Shown here in pieces: positions 7,481 to 16,077 of a stretch of 64,000 nucleotides of DNA. A program made the position numbers and the translations under genes. This DNA is from Rhodocyclales bacterium GT-UBC (GTDB lineage: Bacteria; Pseudomonadota; Gammaproteobacteria; Burkholderiales; Rhodocyclaceae). Each line of letters opens with the position of its first letter. The stretch's first letter is position 1. The stretch is taken from assembly GCA_003583745.1 (NCBI GenBank), contig QXPY01000012.1, positions 62,001 through 126,000 on the forward strand. The letters are read 5' to 3'. The notes under the pieces are model-generated. The model searched no databases. It was not told where the DNA came from and saw only the letters and a list, made by a program, of their open reading frames with translations.

Positions 7481-8695
7481 ATGCAAATCGGCACCCCGCT
7501 TTCCCCCAGCGCCCTGCGCGTCATGCTCCTCGGCTCGGGCGAACTGGGCAAGGAAGTGATCATTGCGCTGCAACGCCTCGGCGTCGAGGTGATCGCCGTC
7601 GACCGCTACGAAAACGCCCCCGGCCACCAGGTCGCGCATCGCGCCCACGTCATCTCGATGACCGATGGTGCTGCGCTGCGCCGCCTGGTCGAACTGGAAA
7701 AGCCGCACCTGATCGTGCCGGAAATCGAGGCCATCGCCACCGACATGCTGGTCGAGATCGAAGCCGCCGGCCTGGCCGAAGTCATCCCCACCGCCCGCGC
7801 CACCAAGCTGACCATGAACCGCGAAGGCATCCGCCGCCTGGCCGCCGAGGAACTCGGCCTGGCCACCTCGCCCTACCGCTTTGCCGACAGCCTGGCCGAA
7901 CTGCAGGCAGCAATCGACGGCACCGACGGCCAGCCGGGCATCGGCTACCCGTGCATCGTCAAGCCGGTGATGTCCTCGTCCGGCAAGGGCCAGTCGCTGC
8001 TGCGCGGCCCGGCCGATGTCCAGACCGCCTGGGACTACGCCGCCAGCGGCGGGCGGGTGAACGCCGGCCGCATCATCGTCGAAGGCTTTGTCGACTTCGA
8101 CTACGAAATCACCCTGCTCACCGTGCGCGCCCGCGATGCCGCCGGCCAGGTGCAGACCTATTTCTGCGAGCCGATCGGCCATGTCCAGGTTTCCGGCGAC
8201 TACGTCGAATCCTGGCAGCCGCAGGCGATGACCCCGGCTGCCTTGCAACGCGCCCAGGAAATCGCCGCCGCCGTCACCGGCAACCTTGGCGGGCGCGGCC
8301 TGTTCGGCGTTGAACTCTTCGTCAAGGGCGACATGGTCTGGTTCTCCGAAGTCAGCCCACGGCCGCACGACACCGGCCTGGTAACGCTCTGCTCGCAACG
8401 CTTCTCGGAATTCGAACTGCACGCCCGCGCCATCCTCGGCCTGCCGGTCGATACCGCGCTACGCGAAGCCGGCGCCTCGGCCGTCATCTACGGCGGCATG
8501 GAGGCCACCGGCATCGCCTTCGAGGGCGTCGCCGACGCCCTCACCGTGCCGCGCAGCGACCTGCGCCTGTTCGGCAAGCCGGAAGCCTTCAAGAAACGCC
8601 GCATGGGCGTCGCCGTCGCCAACGGCAAGGACACCGACGAAGCCCGCGAGCGGGCCAAGCTGGCCGCCAGCCGGGTCAAACCGGTAGCTTGCTGA
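7481..8695 (+). CDS. purT: Formate-dependent GAR transformylase (PurT)
   Basis: A 404-residue ATP-grasp enzyme that formylates glycinamide ribonucleotide using formate and ATP, the folate-independent version of purine synthesis step 3. The N-terminal [11 protein letters not shown] nucleotide-site motif, the [14 protein letters not shown] grasp segment and [10 protein letters not shown] near residue 290 are all typical of PurT. The ATG at 7481 is chosen over the longer open frame because AGGAG lies 7 bases upstream (7470-7474). Monocistronic: its own promoter upstream and a strong terminator downstream (8754-8789). Confidence 0.96.
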   Translation: MQIGTPLSPSALRVMLLGSGELGKEVIIALQRLGVEVIAVDRYENAPGHQVAHRAHVISMTDGAALRRLVELEKPHLIVPEIEAIATDMLVEIEAAGLAEVIPTARATKLTMNREGIRRLAAEELGLATSPYRFADSLAELQAAIDGTDGQPGIGYPCIVKPVMSSSGKGQSLLRGPADVQTAWDYAASGGRVNAGRIIVEGFVDFDYEITLLTVRARDAAGQVQTYFCEPIGHVQVSGDYVESWQPQAMTPAALQRAQEIAAAVTGNLGGRGLFGVELFVKGDMVWFSEVSPRPHDTGLVTLCSQRFSEFELHARAILGLPVDTALREAGASAVIYGGMEATGIAFEGVADALTVPRSDLRLFGKPEAFKKRRMGVAVANGKDTDEARERAKLAASRVKPVAC

Positions 8696-8721
8696 AAGAC
8701 CGCAAGCAGATTGAGCCCAAA

Positions 8722-8789
8722 CCGGCGAGCCATGACTCGCCGGCCCAGAGTAAAAAAAGCCCTTTCGCCGGACGGCGAAAGGGCTTTTT
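8722..8789 (+). terminator. Intrinsic terminator after purT
   Basis: The main element at 8754-8789 is a 17-base arm AAAAAGCCCTTTCGCCG facing CGGCGAAAGGGCTTTTT, ending in five T. The A run on the left arm makes it bidirectional, so it can also stop the convergent PEP-CTERM gene. A second 8-bp hairpin (CCGGCGAG / CTCGCCGG, 8722-8743) sits just before it. Confidence 0.9.
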
Positions 8790-8821
8790 AACGACGCACG
8801 GCCAAGGTGCGCCAGTCTTCG

Positions 8822-9679
8822 TCAAGCAGTACGACGACTTACCGCAAAGAACCCAAGCAGACCGCACAAGACCAGAAGCAAGCTCGCCGGCTCCGGCACC
8901 GCATTGCCGCTGGCTCCGCCGAGGGCCAGATCGTAACCACGCCAGGTTCCGCCCGCCTGATCGACCACCCAGAACAAGCCGTTGGCATAGCTGTAGCTGA
9001 ACTCCGAATCAAAACCGGTACCTGCACCAAGCAGGAATGTCGATCCGAGGAAATGGCCTTGAAGGTCCCAGGCCGAAACAGTGCCATCGAGATAGGTCAG
9101 CAGATTGTCGCCGGCCACCGCCAATCCGCGATTAGCCGGATAGCCCACAGAACCGTAGCCGGACAACGCGACCGATCCCAGATAGGTCCCGGACAAGTTC
9201 CAGCGACTGACAGTCCCGTTGAGTTCAGCCAGATACTCGGTACCTGCGCCGTTGAGCACGACAGCCGATTGCGCGTCGAGCGTACCGCCGAGCAGCTGGG
9301 TCTGCGCCGTGAACTGGCCGAAACTGGTTTGACGATAGATCGTATTGCTGCTGAAACCACGAGCCAGCAGGTTATTGCTCGAATCGGTAAATACGGAACG
9401 GAAATCGATTCCGGGGTTCGGCGAAACAGAAGCAACAAAGTTACCAGAAGCGTCATATTTGGCATAAGGGCTACCATAACCACCACCCGAGGCCGTGTAG
9501 TAGTTCACACCATCCCAAGCCAGGGTCATGGTGGTTGACGGATTATGGTCCGTAAAGCTTGCCGTTGCCGAATAGCTTGCCGAGCTAAAAATACTGACCG
9601 CATGCACCGATGTCAGGCTAGCAGTCGAAAGTGCAGCGAGCACCCCCAGCGCAAGATGACGCACAAATCCGAATTTCAT
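8822..9679 (-). CDS. PEP-CTERM sorting domain protein
   Basis: The 285-residue protein has an N-terminal signal peptide (cleavage near VHA|VSIFSS). The C-terminus holds a classic PEP-CTERM tripartite signal: VPEPASLLLV, a hydrophobic helix, then basic SRRTA. Such proteins are exported, cut at PEP by an exosortase (EpsH type) and displayed or released with extracellular polysaccharide. The middle is Ser/Thr/Gly/Tyr-rich with repeated beta-strand-like units (for example GTVSRWNLSGTYLGSV and GTVSAWDLQGHFLGST), suggesting a small beta-propeller. No exosortase gene is in the window. Base composition is visibly more AT-rich here than in its neighbours. Function of the mature part unknown. Confidence 0.88.
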   Translation of the reverse strand: MKFGFVRHLALGVLAALSTASLTSVHAVSIFSSASYSATASFTDHNPSTTMTLAWDGVNYYTASGGGYGSPYAKYDASGNFVASVSPNPGIDFRSVFTDSSNNLLARGFSSNTIYRQTSFGQFTAQTQLLGGTLDAQSAVVLNGAGTEYLAELNGTVSRWNLSGTYLGSVALSGYGSVGYPANRGLAVAGDNLLTYLDGTVSAWDLQGHFLGSTFLLGAGTGFDSEFSYSYANGLFWVVDQAGGTWRGYDLALGGASGNAVPEPASLLLVLCGLLGFFAVSRRTA

Positions 9680-9936
9680 ATTTTCCCCTTATTTAAGGTA
9701 TTGCACAGTTATTGAATTTTGAAATCCGAATTAAGCAAAATACAAACCACAAATACAAGCAACTGAATTCAATCACCAAATTTATGACAATCATCAAGCC
9801 ATGTTAAAGAATGTAAATTTTTTCGACACCCGTTCTTGCCTGCCAAATTTCGCCGCAACATCTTGTTGCAATCGGTCGATAGCCTTGCCGAATCGAGAAG
9901 CGTAATTTCGAGTTTTTGCGGCATCTCGTCTCGATC

Positions 9937-10479
9937 ATGAACAAGCCCCCCCTTCTGCTCCTTTTGCTCCTTTTGCTAGCAAGCGGTTTGGCACAGGCCG
10001 AATCCCCCGTCCCCACGGCCAGTTACCCGCCTCCCAATTTTCCGCCCCCTCCCGGCCTGCACTCCGGCGCAAACAGCTACCCAAAATTCTCAGCCCCGGT
10101 CATTTCTGCCGAACCGGCATACAAAACCGAATACTTCGAGCGTCGAATATGCAATCCCCCCGCCCCGCCCTCGGAGACGCAAAACGCCGTTGGAACCGTC
10201 CTGGGTGGGGTCGTAGGCGGGATATTGGGCAATCAGGTCGGGCGCGGCCGTGGGCGTACTGCCGCAACGGTCATTGGTGCGGTAGGTGGGGCTGTAGCCG
10301 GCAATGCTGTAAGCACCACGCTGCCCTCCACGCCTGAATGCCGAACCGTCTCGGAACCCCAGCAAGTCATCGTCGGCTACGACGTCGTCTATGACTTCTC
10401 CGGGCAACGTGGCCATGTCCGCCTACCGACGCGGCCTGGCCCGAGCATCATTGTCGAAGTCAGACCGGAAGTCCTCTAA
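9937..10479 (+). CDS. Exported glycine-zipper (2TM) protein
   Basis: A 180-residue protein with a leucine-rich signal peptide (MNKPPLLLLLLLLLASGL, cleavage after AQA). A Pro-rich stretch follows, then a glycine zipper around residues 90-125 (VLGGVVGGILGNQVGRGRGR and GAVGGAVAGN), and a C-terminal domain with two Cys-containing segments (RRICNPP, TPECRTVSE) that could form a disulfide. Glycine-zipper 2TM domain proteins, of the Rickettsia 17 kDa antigen / SlyB type, sit in the envelope; their biochemical role is poorly known. I chose the ATG at 9937 because it starts the signal peptide directly; the ATG at 9916 would add seven residues. Divergent from the PEP-CTERM gene across an AT-rich 257-base gap in which I see no clear promoter. 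Confidence 0.75.
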   Translation: MNKPPLLLLLLLLLASGLAQAESPVPTASYPPPNFPPPPGLHSGANSYPKFSAPVISAEPAYKTEYFERRICNPPAPPSETQNAVGTVLGGVVGGILGNQVGRGRGRTAATVIGAVGGAVAGNAVSTTLPSTPECRTVSEPQQVIVGYDVVYDFSGQRGHVRLPTRPGPSIIVEVRPEVL

Positions 10480-10546
10480 GCCCTAGTTGTTTAGTCCCAC
10501 GGTGTGCCGGAATCGGACCCGGCATCGCCGAGCAACGAATTTCCTG

Positions 10547-10596
10547 CGAACGGCCCGATTCCGGCGGCGAACGGTTGCCGGACGAACCCGAACGGT
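10547..10596 (-). promoter_or_regulatory. Triple 21-bp-spaced direct repeat, candidate BtsR site
   Basis: Three 8-mers lie on an exact 21-bp period: CGAACGGC (10547), CGAACGGT (10568) and CGAACGGT (10589). On the minus strand they read ACCGTTCG, ACCGTTCG, GCCGTTCG. The unit and the 8+13 spacing match the repeats upstream of the transporter gene at 13752 and resemble the E. coli BtsR motif (ACCGCTCA-like, 13-base spacer). The site lies about 145 bases before the YidB-like gene, with the repeats oriented against it. Confidence 0.6.
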
Positions 10597-10740
10597 CAAA
10601 AACGCCGATTTTTTACCAAAAAACCCAATCAATTCAATCACTCACAAGTAGACACCCGTCGTCACGAGCGGTAATTTCGGTGCTGTAACGGGAGCCAGAG
10701 AGCGCCCGACACCCCGACCCCGACGCTTCAGGAGACGACG

Positions 10741-11157
10741 ATGTGCTGCGAATTTGAAGAAATGGCCATTCAACTGGCGCGCAATGCGCAACGGGCCGGC
10801 GGCGCCAACAGCCGACTGGTGAATAGCCTGATGAAGCTGATCGAGCACCACGACGGCGGCCTGCCAACCTTGCAGGAACGCTTCCGCCAAGGCGGACTGG
10901 AGCGCCAGATGCGTTCCTGGATCAGCACCGGCGACAACCTGCCGCTGCCGGTCTGCGCCGTGCGTGGCGCCTTGGGAGAGAAAGCCTACGACCGCCTGAA
11001 ACGCCGCCTCGACCTGGAGGCCGACGAAGCCAGCGCCATCCTGGCCGAAGCCCTGCCGCACGCCATCAATCGCCTGACCCCGAACGGCCGGATCGAGGCC
11101 GCCCGCCCCCGCTTCAGCGGCTTCAACCTGTTCAGCCGCCTGCTCGGCGCCCACTGA
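10741..11157 (+). CDS. YidB-like DUF937 protein
   Basis: The 138-residue protein has the DUF937/YidB signature: the segment GGLPTLQERFRQGGLERQMR is followed by SWISTGDNLPL and then a LG-x-KAYD helix. YidB-type proteins are small and soluble with unknown function. It is read away from the glycine-zipper gene. A set of three 21-bp repeats lies upstream, so it could belong to the regulon of the neighbouring BtsR-like regulator. GGAGACGACG immediately before the ATG includes a GGAG ribosome-binding site. Convergent with the regulator gene, 27 bases apart. Confidence 0.75.
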   Translation: MCCEFEEMAIQLARNAQRAGGANSRLVNSLMKLIEHHDGGLPTLQERFRQGGLERQMRSWISTGDNLPLPVCAVRGALGEKAYDRLKRRLDLEADEASAILAEALPHAINRLTPNGRIEAARPRFSGFNLFSRLLGAH

Positions 11158-11184
11158 AACGGGCCTTGGCGGCCCGGGCCGCGG

Positions 11185-11898
11185 CTAGTTGAAGCCGAGG
11201 CGCTCCTTCAGTTCGCCGAACAGCCGACGGCTGACCGGCAGGCGGCGCCCGCCCTGCGTCAGGATCTCGGCACCACCGATATCCTGGAAGACGATTTCCT
11301 TGATCAGTTCCGGATTGACCAGATACTGCCGGTGGCAGCGCAGCAGCGGGGTCTTTTCTTCCAGCGTGCGCAGGGTCAGTTCGGTGAAATGCTCGCCGCC
11401 GTCGCCGGTCACGACATAGACGCCGGTAGCGTTGGAGTAGGCGTATTCGATGCTGTCCACCTTGATCAACTGCACCCGCTGGTGGCCGGGACAAGGAATC
11501 TGCTTCAATGGCGCGGCCGCCTTGAACAAGGCTTCGTTCGGCGCCCGGTCGCGGCGCAGGCGCTGCAGTGTGACCTCCAGCCGGGCCGGATCGATCGGCT
11601 TCAACAGGTAGTCGAAGGCATCCTTCTCAAAGGCCTGCAGGGCGTATTCGTTGTAGGCGGTGAGGAAGACGACGCGCGGCATCTTGTCCGGGTCGAGCAT
11701 GCTGAGCATTTCCAGGCCGCTGACGCGCGGCATCTGGATATCGAGGAAGACGACTTCCGGATGCAGGCGGTTGATCGCCGAGATGCCCTCGATGGCATTG
11801 GCGCACTCGCCGAGGATCACGATATCCGGCTCCTGCGCCAGGATGCGGGCGATTTCCTCGCGAGCCGGGGTTTCGTCGTCGATGATCAGGACATTCAT
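11185..11898 (-). CDS. btsR: BtsR-like LytTR response regulator
   Basis: A 237-residue regulator with an N-terminal receiver and C-terminal LytTR DNA-binding domain. The receiver has the acidic pair in MNVLIIDDETPA, the phospho-acceptor aspartate in VVFLDIQMPRVSGLEM, and the conserved lysine in YLLKPID. The LytTR half contains ELTLRTLEEKTPLLRCHRQY and LPVSRR. These stretches are close to E. coli BtsR (YehT), including ECANAIEGI and the LTLRTLE block. In E. coli, BtsS-BtsR senses pyruvate and activates the CstA-family transporter BtsT; here kinase and transporter genes lie next door. The kinase gene ends 10 bases upstream, so the pair is co-transcribed. Predicted targets are the 21-bp repeat sets at 10547 and 13752. 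Confidence 0.92.
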   Translation of the reverse strand: MNVLIIDDETPAREEIARILAQEPDIVILGECANAIEGISAINRLHPEVVFLDIQMPRVSGLEMLSMLDPDKMPRVVFLTAYNEYALQAFEKDAFDYLLKPIDPARLEVTLQRLRRDRAPNEALFKAAAPLKQIPCPGHQRVQLIKVDSIEYAYSNATGVYVVTGDGGEHFTELTLRTLEEKTPLLRCHRQYLVNPELIKEIVFQDIGGAEILTQGGRRLPVSRRLFGELKERLGFN

Positions 11899-11908
11899 GG
11901 GCGTTTCC

Positions 11909-13612
11909 TCAATTGACCGGCACGTCGCAGGGCACCAGCGGCAGTTTCAGCGTGACCCGGGTACAGACCTCGCGCTCGCAATCGATCTCCATGCCGTATT
12001 GCGGGCCGTAACGATTGACAATGCGACGGCGCACCAGATTGACGCCGAGACCGCTGTTGTCGGCCGGCGGCGCATACAGGCCGGCATTATCCTCGACACA
12101 GAGCAGCAGGGCATCCTGCTCTTCCCGGGCGCTGATCCGGACATGGCCGACACCGAGCAGTTGCGAGGTGCCGTGCTTGATCGCGTTCTCGACCACCGGT
12201 TGCAACGAGAAGGCCGGCATCCGGACATGCTTGAGATGATCCGGGATATCGAACTCGACCACCAGGCGGTCGAGGAAGCGTGCCTGCTCGATTTCCAGGT
12301 AGGCCGCGACGTGGGCCACTTCCTCGCTGAGGCAGGCCTCCTCGCTCGGCCGCTTGAGGTTCTTGCGGAAGAAGGTCGACAGGTTGAGCACCAGATGACA
12401 GGCCCGCTCGGGATCGCGCCGGATCACCGCCGACAATGTGTTGAGGGCGTTGAACAGGAAATGCGGGTTCACCTGGGCGTGCAGCAGCTTGATTTCCGAC
12501 TGCGCCAGCATCTCGCGCTGCCGCATGTAGCGGCCGGCCAGGATCTGGTTGGAAAGCAGCCGGGCAATCCCTTCGCCGAGCGTCCGGTTGATCGTCGAGA
12601 ACAGCCGGCTGCGCGGTTCGTAGAGCTTGATGGTGCCGATCACCCGGTTGTCCTCGCCGACCAGCGGAATGATCAGCGAGGCGGCCAGCGGGCACTTCGG
12701 GTTGATTGAGCAGCGATAGCCGATCTCGTTGCCGTCGGCGTACACCACCTCGTTGCACTCGATGGCCTGGCGGGTCAATTGCGAGCTGATCGCCTGCCCG
12801 GGAATGTGGTGGTCGGCGCCGATGCCGATAAAGGCGAGCAGGTGTTCGGTATCGGTGATGGCGACCGCCCCGACCCCGGTTTCTTCGTAGAGGATCTTGG
12901 CGACGCGGGCGCTGGTGTCGATATTGAAGCCGTCGCGCAAGACCCCTTCGACCCGCGCCGCGATGGCCAGCGCCCGGGTCGAGAACACCGTTGATTGACG
13001 TTCGAACAACTGCCGGCGATCAAGCAGGATGCGCATGAACATGCCGGCCCCCAGGGCGTTGGCCAGGCACATCGGCACGGCAATCTGCTCGACCAGATGG
13101 GCGGCGATGGCAAAGGGCTTGACCAGCAGCAGCAGGATCGACATCTGGGCGATTTCCGCCCCCAGCGTCACCAGTGCCACCGGCAGCGGCTGGAAGATCG
13201 CCCCGACCCGGCCCTGCTGCATCATGTGGCGATGGAACAGGCCGCCGATCAGGCCTTCGACGATGGTCGACACCATGCAGGCCTGGGCCGAAATGCCGCC
13301 CAGGGAATAGCGGTGCAGACCACCGGTAAAGCCGACGGCGAGGCCGACCGACGGCCCGCCCAGGATGCCGCCGAGCACGGCGCCAATGGCGCGGGTGTTG
13401 GCGATCGAATCGTCGATTTTCAGGCCGAGATAGGTGCCCATGATGCAGAACAGCGAGAACACCACGTAGCAGGTCATGCGGTGCGGCAGACGGATGGTGA
13501 CGTGCATCAGCGGGATGAAGATGCGGGTCCGGCTGAGCAGGTAGGCGATCACCAGGTACACGCAGGTCTGCTGCAACAGGGTCAGACTGAGCGTGATCGA
13601 CTCAAAAAACAT
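11909..13612 (-). CDS. btsS: BtsS-like pyruvate-sensing histidine kinase
   Basis: The 567-residue kinase has an N-terminal LytS-type multi-helix membrane domain (with RLPHRMTCYVVFS, DDSIANTRAIGAVLGG and GGLHRYSLGG), a GAF-like middle section and a cytoplasmic His-kinase domain. The phospho-acceptor is in HAQVNPHFLFNALNTLS and the ATP-lid motif is VENAIKHGTSQLLG. Block-by-block it follows E. coli BtsS (YehU), a high-affinity pyruvate sensor. The ATG at 13612 is preferred over the in-frame ATG at 13660 because the protein then begins MFFESITL like the family, and AGAGG lies just upstream. Co-operonic with btsR downstream and divergent from the transporter gene. Confidence 0.92.
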   Translation of the reverse strand: MFFESITLSLTLLQQTCVYLVIAYLLSRTRIFIPLMHVTIRLPHRMTCYVVFSLFCIMGTYLGLKIDDSIANTRAIGAVLGGILGGPSVGLAVGFTGGLHRYSLGGISAQACMVSTIVEGLIGGLFHRHMMQQGRVGAIFQPLPVALVTLGAEIAQMSILLLLVKPFAIAAHLVEQIAVPMCLANALGAGMFMRILLDRRQLFERQSTVFSTRALAIAARVEGVLRDGFNIDTSARVAKILYEETGVGAVAITDTEHLLAFIGIGADHHIPGQAISSQLTRQAIECNEVVYADGNEIGYRCSINPKCPLAASLIIPLVGEDNRVIGTIKLYEPRSRLFSTINRTLGEGIARLLSNQILAGRYMRQREMLAQSEIKLLHAQVNPHFLFNALNTLSAVIRRDPERACHLVLNLSTFFRKNLKRPSEEACLSEEVAHVAAYLEIEQARFLDRLVVEFDIPDHLKHVRMPAFSLQPVVENAIKHGTSQLLGVGHVRISAREEQDALLLCVEDNAGLYAPPADNSGLGVNLVRRRIVNRYGPQYGMEIDCEREVCTRVTLKLPLVPCDVPVN

Positions 13613-14041
13613 AAGCGTTGCCTCTAGTGCCAGGCTCGCGAGTGGCGCGCCTTTTTTCAATATTGGCAGCTAGGCCGGCGAGCAGCAACCGAGGCGGCAC
13701 GAAATTGGCCGGCCGCCCCCCGTTTTACGCTCCCTCGACCCGGCAACGGCAACCGTTCGCCCCCGCCTGGCGACCGTTCGCCTTGCACTGAGGACCGCTG
13801 GCCAAAATTCCGCCAGTTGCCGCCCCGGGCCCACCAAAGCACATCGCTGCTTGATCGGCCGCCTCCCGTCCGCCGCCCGCCGGGCGCCGTCCGTGCCGCC
13901 TCGTCAACCGCTGACCCCGGCCAATCCGCCGTTCGGGTGCAGCCGGCAACCGCTCCCGGGAAAGCCCGGAAAGCCTGGCCGCCGACGCCTAGCATTCAGG
14001 CCGTAGAACATTCCATTCACCACAATCTGGAGGGACGAAAA
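13613..14041. other. 429-base intergenic region between btsS and the transporter gene
   Basis: There is no convincing ORF here. It holds the repeat set at 13752-13801 and, at its right end, GGAGGGAC before the transporter ATG. The rest is very GC-rich with short simple CCG-type repeats (13855-13895). I cannot place a confident -10/-35 for either direction. A leader of up to about 200 bases for the transporter is likely if the repeats lie just upstream of its promoter. Confidence 0.6.
13752..13801 (+). promoter_or_regulatory. Triple 21-bp-spaced direct repeat upstream of cstA/btsT, candidate BtsR operator
   Basis: ACCGTTCG (13752-13759), ACCGTTCG (13773-13780) and ACCGCTGG (13794-13801) are each separated by 13 bases, a strict 21-bp period of two helical turns. 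LytTR regulators bind direct repeats of this kind, and the E. coli BtsR motif is a pair of ACCGCTCA-like units with a 13-base spacer. The set lies between divergent btsS and the transporter gene and is oriented with the transporter. Confidence 0.72.
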
Positions 14042-15856
14042 ATGGATCAAGCCATCTACTTCGTAGTCTTGACAGTCTGCATCCTGGCCCTGGCATATCG
14101 CTTTTACGGCATATTCTTCGTGCGCAAGGTCCTGGCTGCCGATGACAAGGAAATCACCCCGTCGCATCAACTTGAAGACGGGAAAAACTACGTACCAACC
14201 AAGAAATGGGTCAATGCCGGCCAGCACTTCGCCGCCATTGCCGCCGCCGGTCCGCTGGTCGGCCCGGTACTCGCCGCCCAGTTCGGCTACCTGCCCGGCT
14301 TCATCTGGCTGCTGGTCGGTGCCGTGATCGGCGGTGCGGTGCACGATACCGTCGTGCTCTTCGCCTCGATGAAGCATCAGGGCAAGTCGCTCTCCGAAGT
14401 CGCCAAGGCCGAACTCGGCCCGGTCGCCGGCTGGAGTACCGGTCTCGCCATGCTGTTCATCATCACCATCACCATGGCCGGCCTCTCCATCGTTGTCGTC
14501 CATGCGCTGGAACGCAATGCCTGGGGTACCTTCGCCGTCTTCATGACGGTGCCGATCGCCATCGCGCTCGGTCTCTATGAACGCTATGTCGGTTCGTCCA
14601 AGTGGGCCACCTACATCGGCGTCGCTGCCGTCATGGCCTCGGTTGCCGCCGGTCCGCACCTGCAAGGCACCGTCCTCGGCGACTGGCTGACCCTGCACAA
14701 GACCACCGTCTGCTGGATCCTGCCGATCTACGCCTTCTTCGCCACCGCCCTGCCGGTCTGGATGCTGCTGACCCCGCGCGGCTACCTGTCGAGCTTCATG
14801 AAGGTCGGCGTTTTCCTGGCCCTGGTCGTCGGCGTCGTCGCCATCAACCCGACCATCCAGTTCCCGGCCCTGACCGACTTCATCAACGGCGGTGGCCCGA
14901 TCCTCAAGGGTTCGGTCTGGCCGTTCATCTCGATCACCATCGCCTGCGGTGCCATCTCCGGTTTCCATGCCTTCATCGGTTCCGGCACGACGCCCAAGCT
15001 GGTCGATAAATGGACCGACATCCAGCCGGTCGCCTTCGGTGCCATGCTGGCCGAATGCCTGGTTGCCGTGATGGCCCTGATTGCCGCCACCTCGCTGCAC
15101 CCGGCCGACTACTTCGCCATCAACTCGACGCCGGAAGTCTTCAAAACCCTGGGCATGCAAGTCGTCGATCTGCCGCAACTGAGCGAAGCCATGGGCATCG
15201 ACCTCTACGGTCGCACCGGTGGTGCCGTGACGCTGGCTGTCGGCATGACCTACATCTTCACCAAGATCTCCTGGTTCAGCCACCTGGCCGCCTACTTCTT
15301 CCAGTTCGTGATCATGTTCGAAGCCGTCTTCATCCTGACCGCTGTCGATTCCGGTACCCGCGTCTCGCGTTACCTGATCCAGGATCTGCTCGGTGACTTC
15401 TTCCCCTTCATGAAGCGTCTGGACTCCCTGCCTGCTGCCATCATCGCCAGCGTCATCGCCTGCGTCCTGTGGGGCTACCTGCTGCTCTCCGGCGACATCG
15501 GTTCGGTCTGGGCCCTGTTCGGCGTCTCCAACCAGTTGATGGCTTCCATCGGCCTGATGATCGGCGCCACCATCGTGCTCCGCCTGTCCAGCAAGCGTGC
15601 CTACATCCTGACCTGCCTGATCCCGCTGGCCTACCTGTTCGTGACGGTGAATTACGCCGGCTACTGGATGATCAGCAATGTCTATCTGAACAGCGCCGGC
15701 AAGGGCTACAACCTGTTCAACGCAGGGATTGCCTCGGTGATGCTGGTCCTCGGCTTCGTCATCATGTTCGCCTCGCTCAAGCGCTGGGCCGTGCTGTGGA
15801 AAGCCCGCGGCGAATCGAAGGCCATCCCGGCCGCACTGACCGCTCATCCGGCCTGA
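14042..15856 (+). CDS. CstA/BtsT-family carbon-starvation transporter
   Basis: A 604-residue inner-membrane protein with many hydrophobic helices and the CstA-family landmarks VNAGQHFAAIAAAGPLVGPV, GAVHDTVVLFASMKH, SGFHAFIGSGTTPK and AVDSGTRVSRY. E. coli members BtsT and CstA (~700 residues) are pyruvate/H+ symporters and were earlier linked to peptide uptake. This shorter form lacks part of the C-terminal region. The ATG at 14042 is chosen because GGAGGGAC precedes it by 7 bases and MDQAIYF begins the first helix; the open frame upstream is GC-rich junk. Its position beside btsS-btsR and behind repeats matching a BtsR site makes pyruvate uptake the best guess, so BtsT is the likely functional name. 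Confidence 0.9.
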   Translation: MDQAIYFVVLTVCILALAYRFYGIFFVRKVLAADDKEITPSHQLEDGKNYVPTKKWVNAGQHFAAIAAAGPLVGPVLAAQFGYLPGFIWLLVGAVIGGAVHDTVVLFASMKHQGKSLSEVAKAELGPVAGWSTGLAMLFIITITMAGLSIVVVHALERNAWGTFAVFMTVPIAIALGLYERYVGSSKWATYIGVAAVMASVAAGPHLQGTVLGDWLTLHKTTVCWILPIYAFFATALPVWMLLTPRGYLSSFMKVGVFLALVVGVVAINPTIQFPALTDFINGGGPILKGSVWPFISITIACGAISGFHAFIGSGTTPKLVDKWTDIQPVAFGAMLAECLVAVMALIAATSLHPADYFAINSTPEVFKTLGMQVVDLPQLSEAMGIDLYGRTGGAVTLAVGMTYIFTKISWFSHLAAYFFQFVIMFEAVFILTAVDSGTRVSRYLIQDLLGDFFPFMKRLDSLPAAIIASVIACVLWGYLLLSGDIGSVWALFGVSNQLMASIGLMIGATIVLRLSSKRAYILTCLIPLAYLFVTVNYAGYWMISNVYLNSAGKGYNLFNAGIASVMLVLGFVIMFASLKRWAVLWKARGESKAIPAALTAHPA

Positions 15857-15892
15857 TCCCCCACCCCGCAGCGGCCCCGCCGCTGCCCGCCC

Positions 15893-15927
15893 CGCCAACG
15901 CCGACCGTCAGGTCGGCGTTGGCGTTT
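15893..15927 (+). terminator. Terminator-like hairpin after the CstA/BtsT gene
   Basis: Perfect 14-bp arms CGCCAACGCCGACC and GGTCGGCGTTGGCG flank a GTCA loop. Only three T follow, so termination may be partial or need Rho. Confidence 0.6.
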
Positions 15928-16077
15928 CCGGATAGCGCCGACTGGAGGGCGATTCAGCCGGTCAGGGTCGTTCCCGAGCCAAACCTCGAGCCCAATACCC
16001 CTACGGTTTCTCTCGATTAAATCTATGACCTATGGGATAATTGTTTTTATCGAATTTAGTATTTGGGTCAAATAATA

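Noticed and set aside
9855-9869. GCAACA-TCT-TGTTGC inverted repeat upstream of the glycine-zipper gene
   Set aside because: Six-bp arms are expected by chance in this much sequence and nothing else supports an operator.
13855-13895. CCG-rich simple repeats in the btsS/transporter gap
   Set aside because: Low-complexity GC sequence without regular period; not a CRISPR or tandem repeat.
16032-16056. TAAA ... GGGATAAT as a sigma-28 promoter for the CZB receptor
   Set aside because: The spacing between TAAA and the GATAA block is about 4 bases too short for the sigma-28 consensus.
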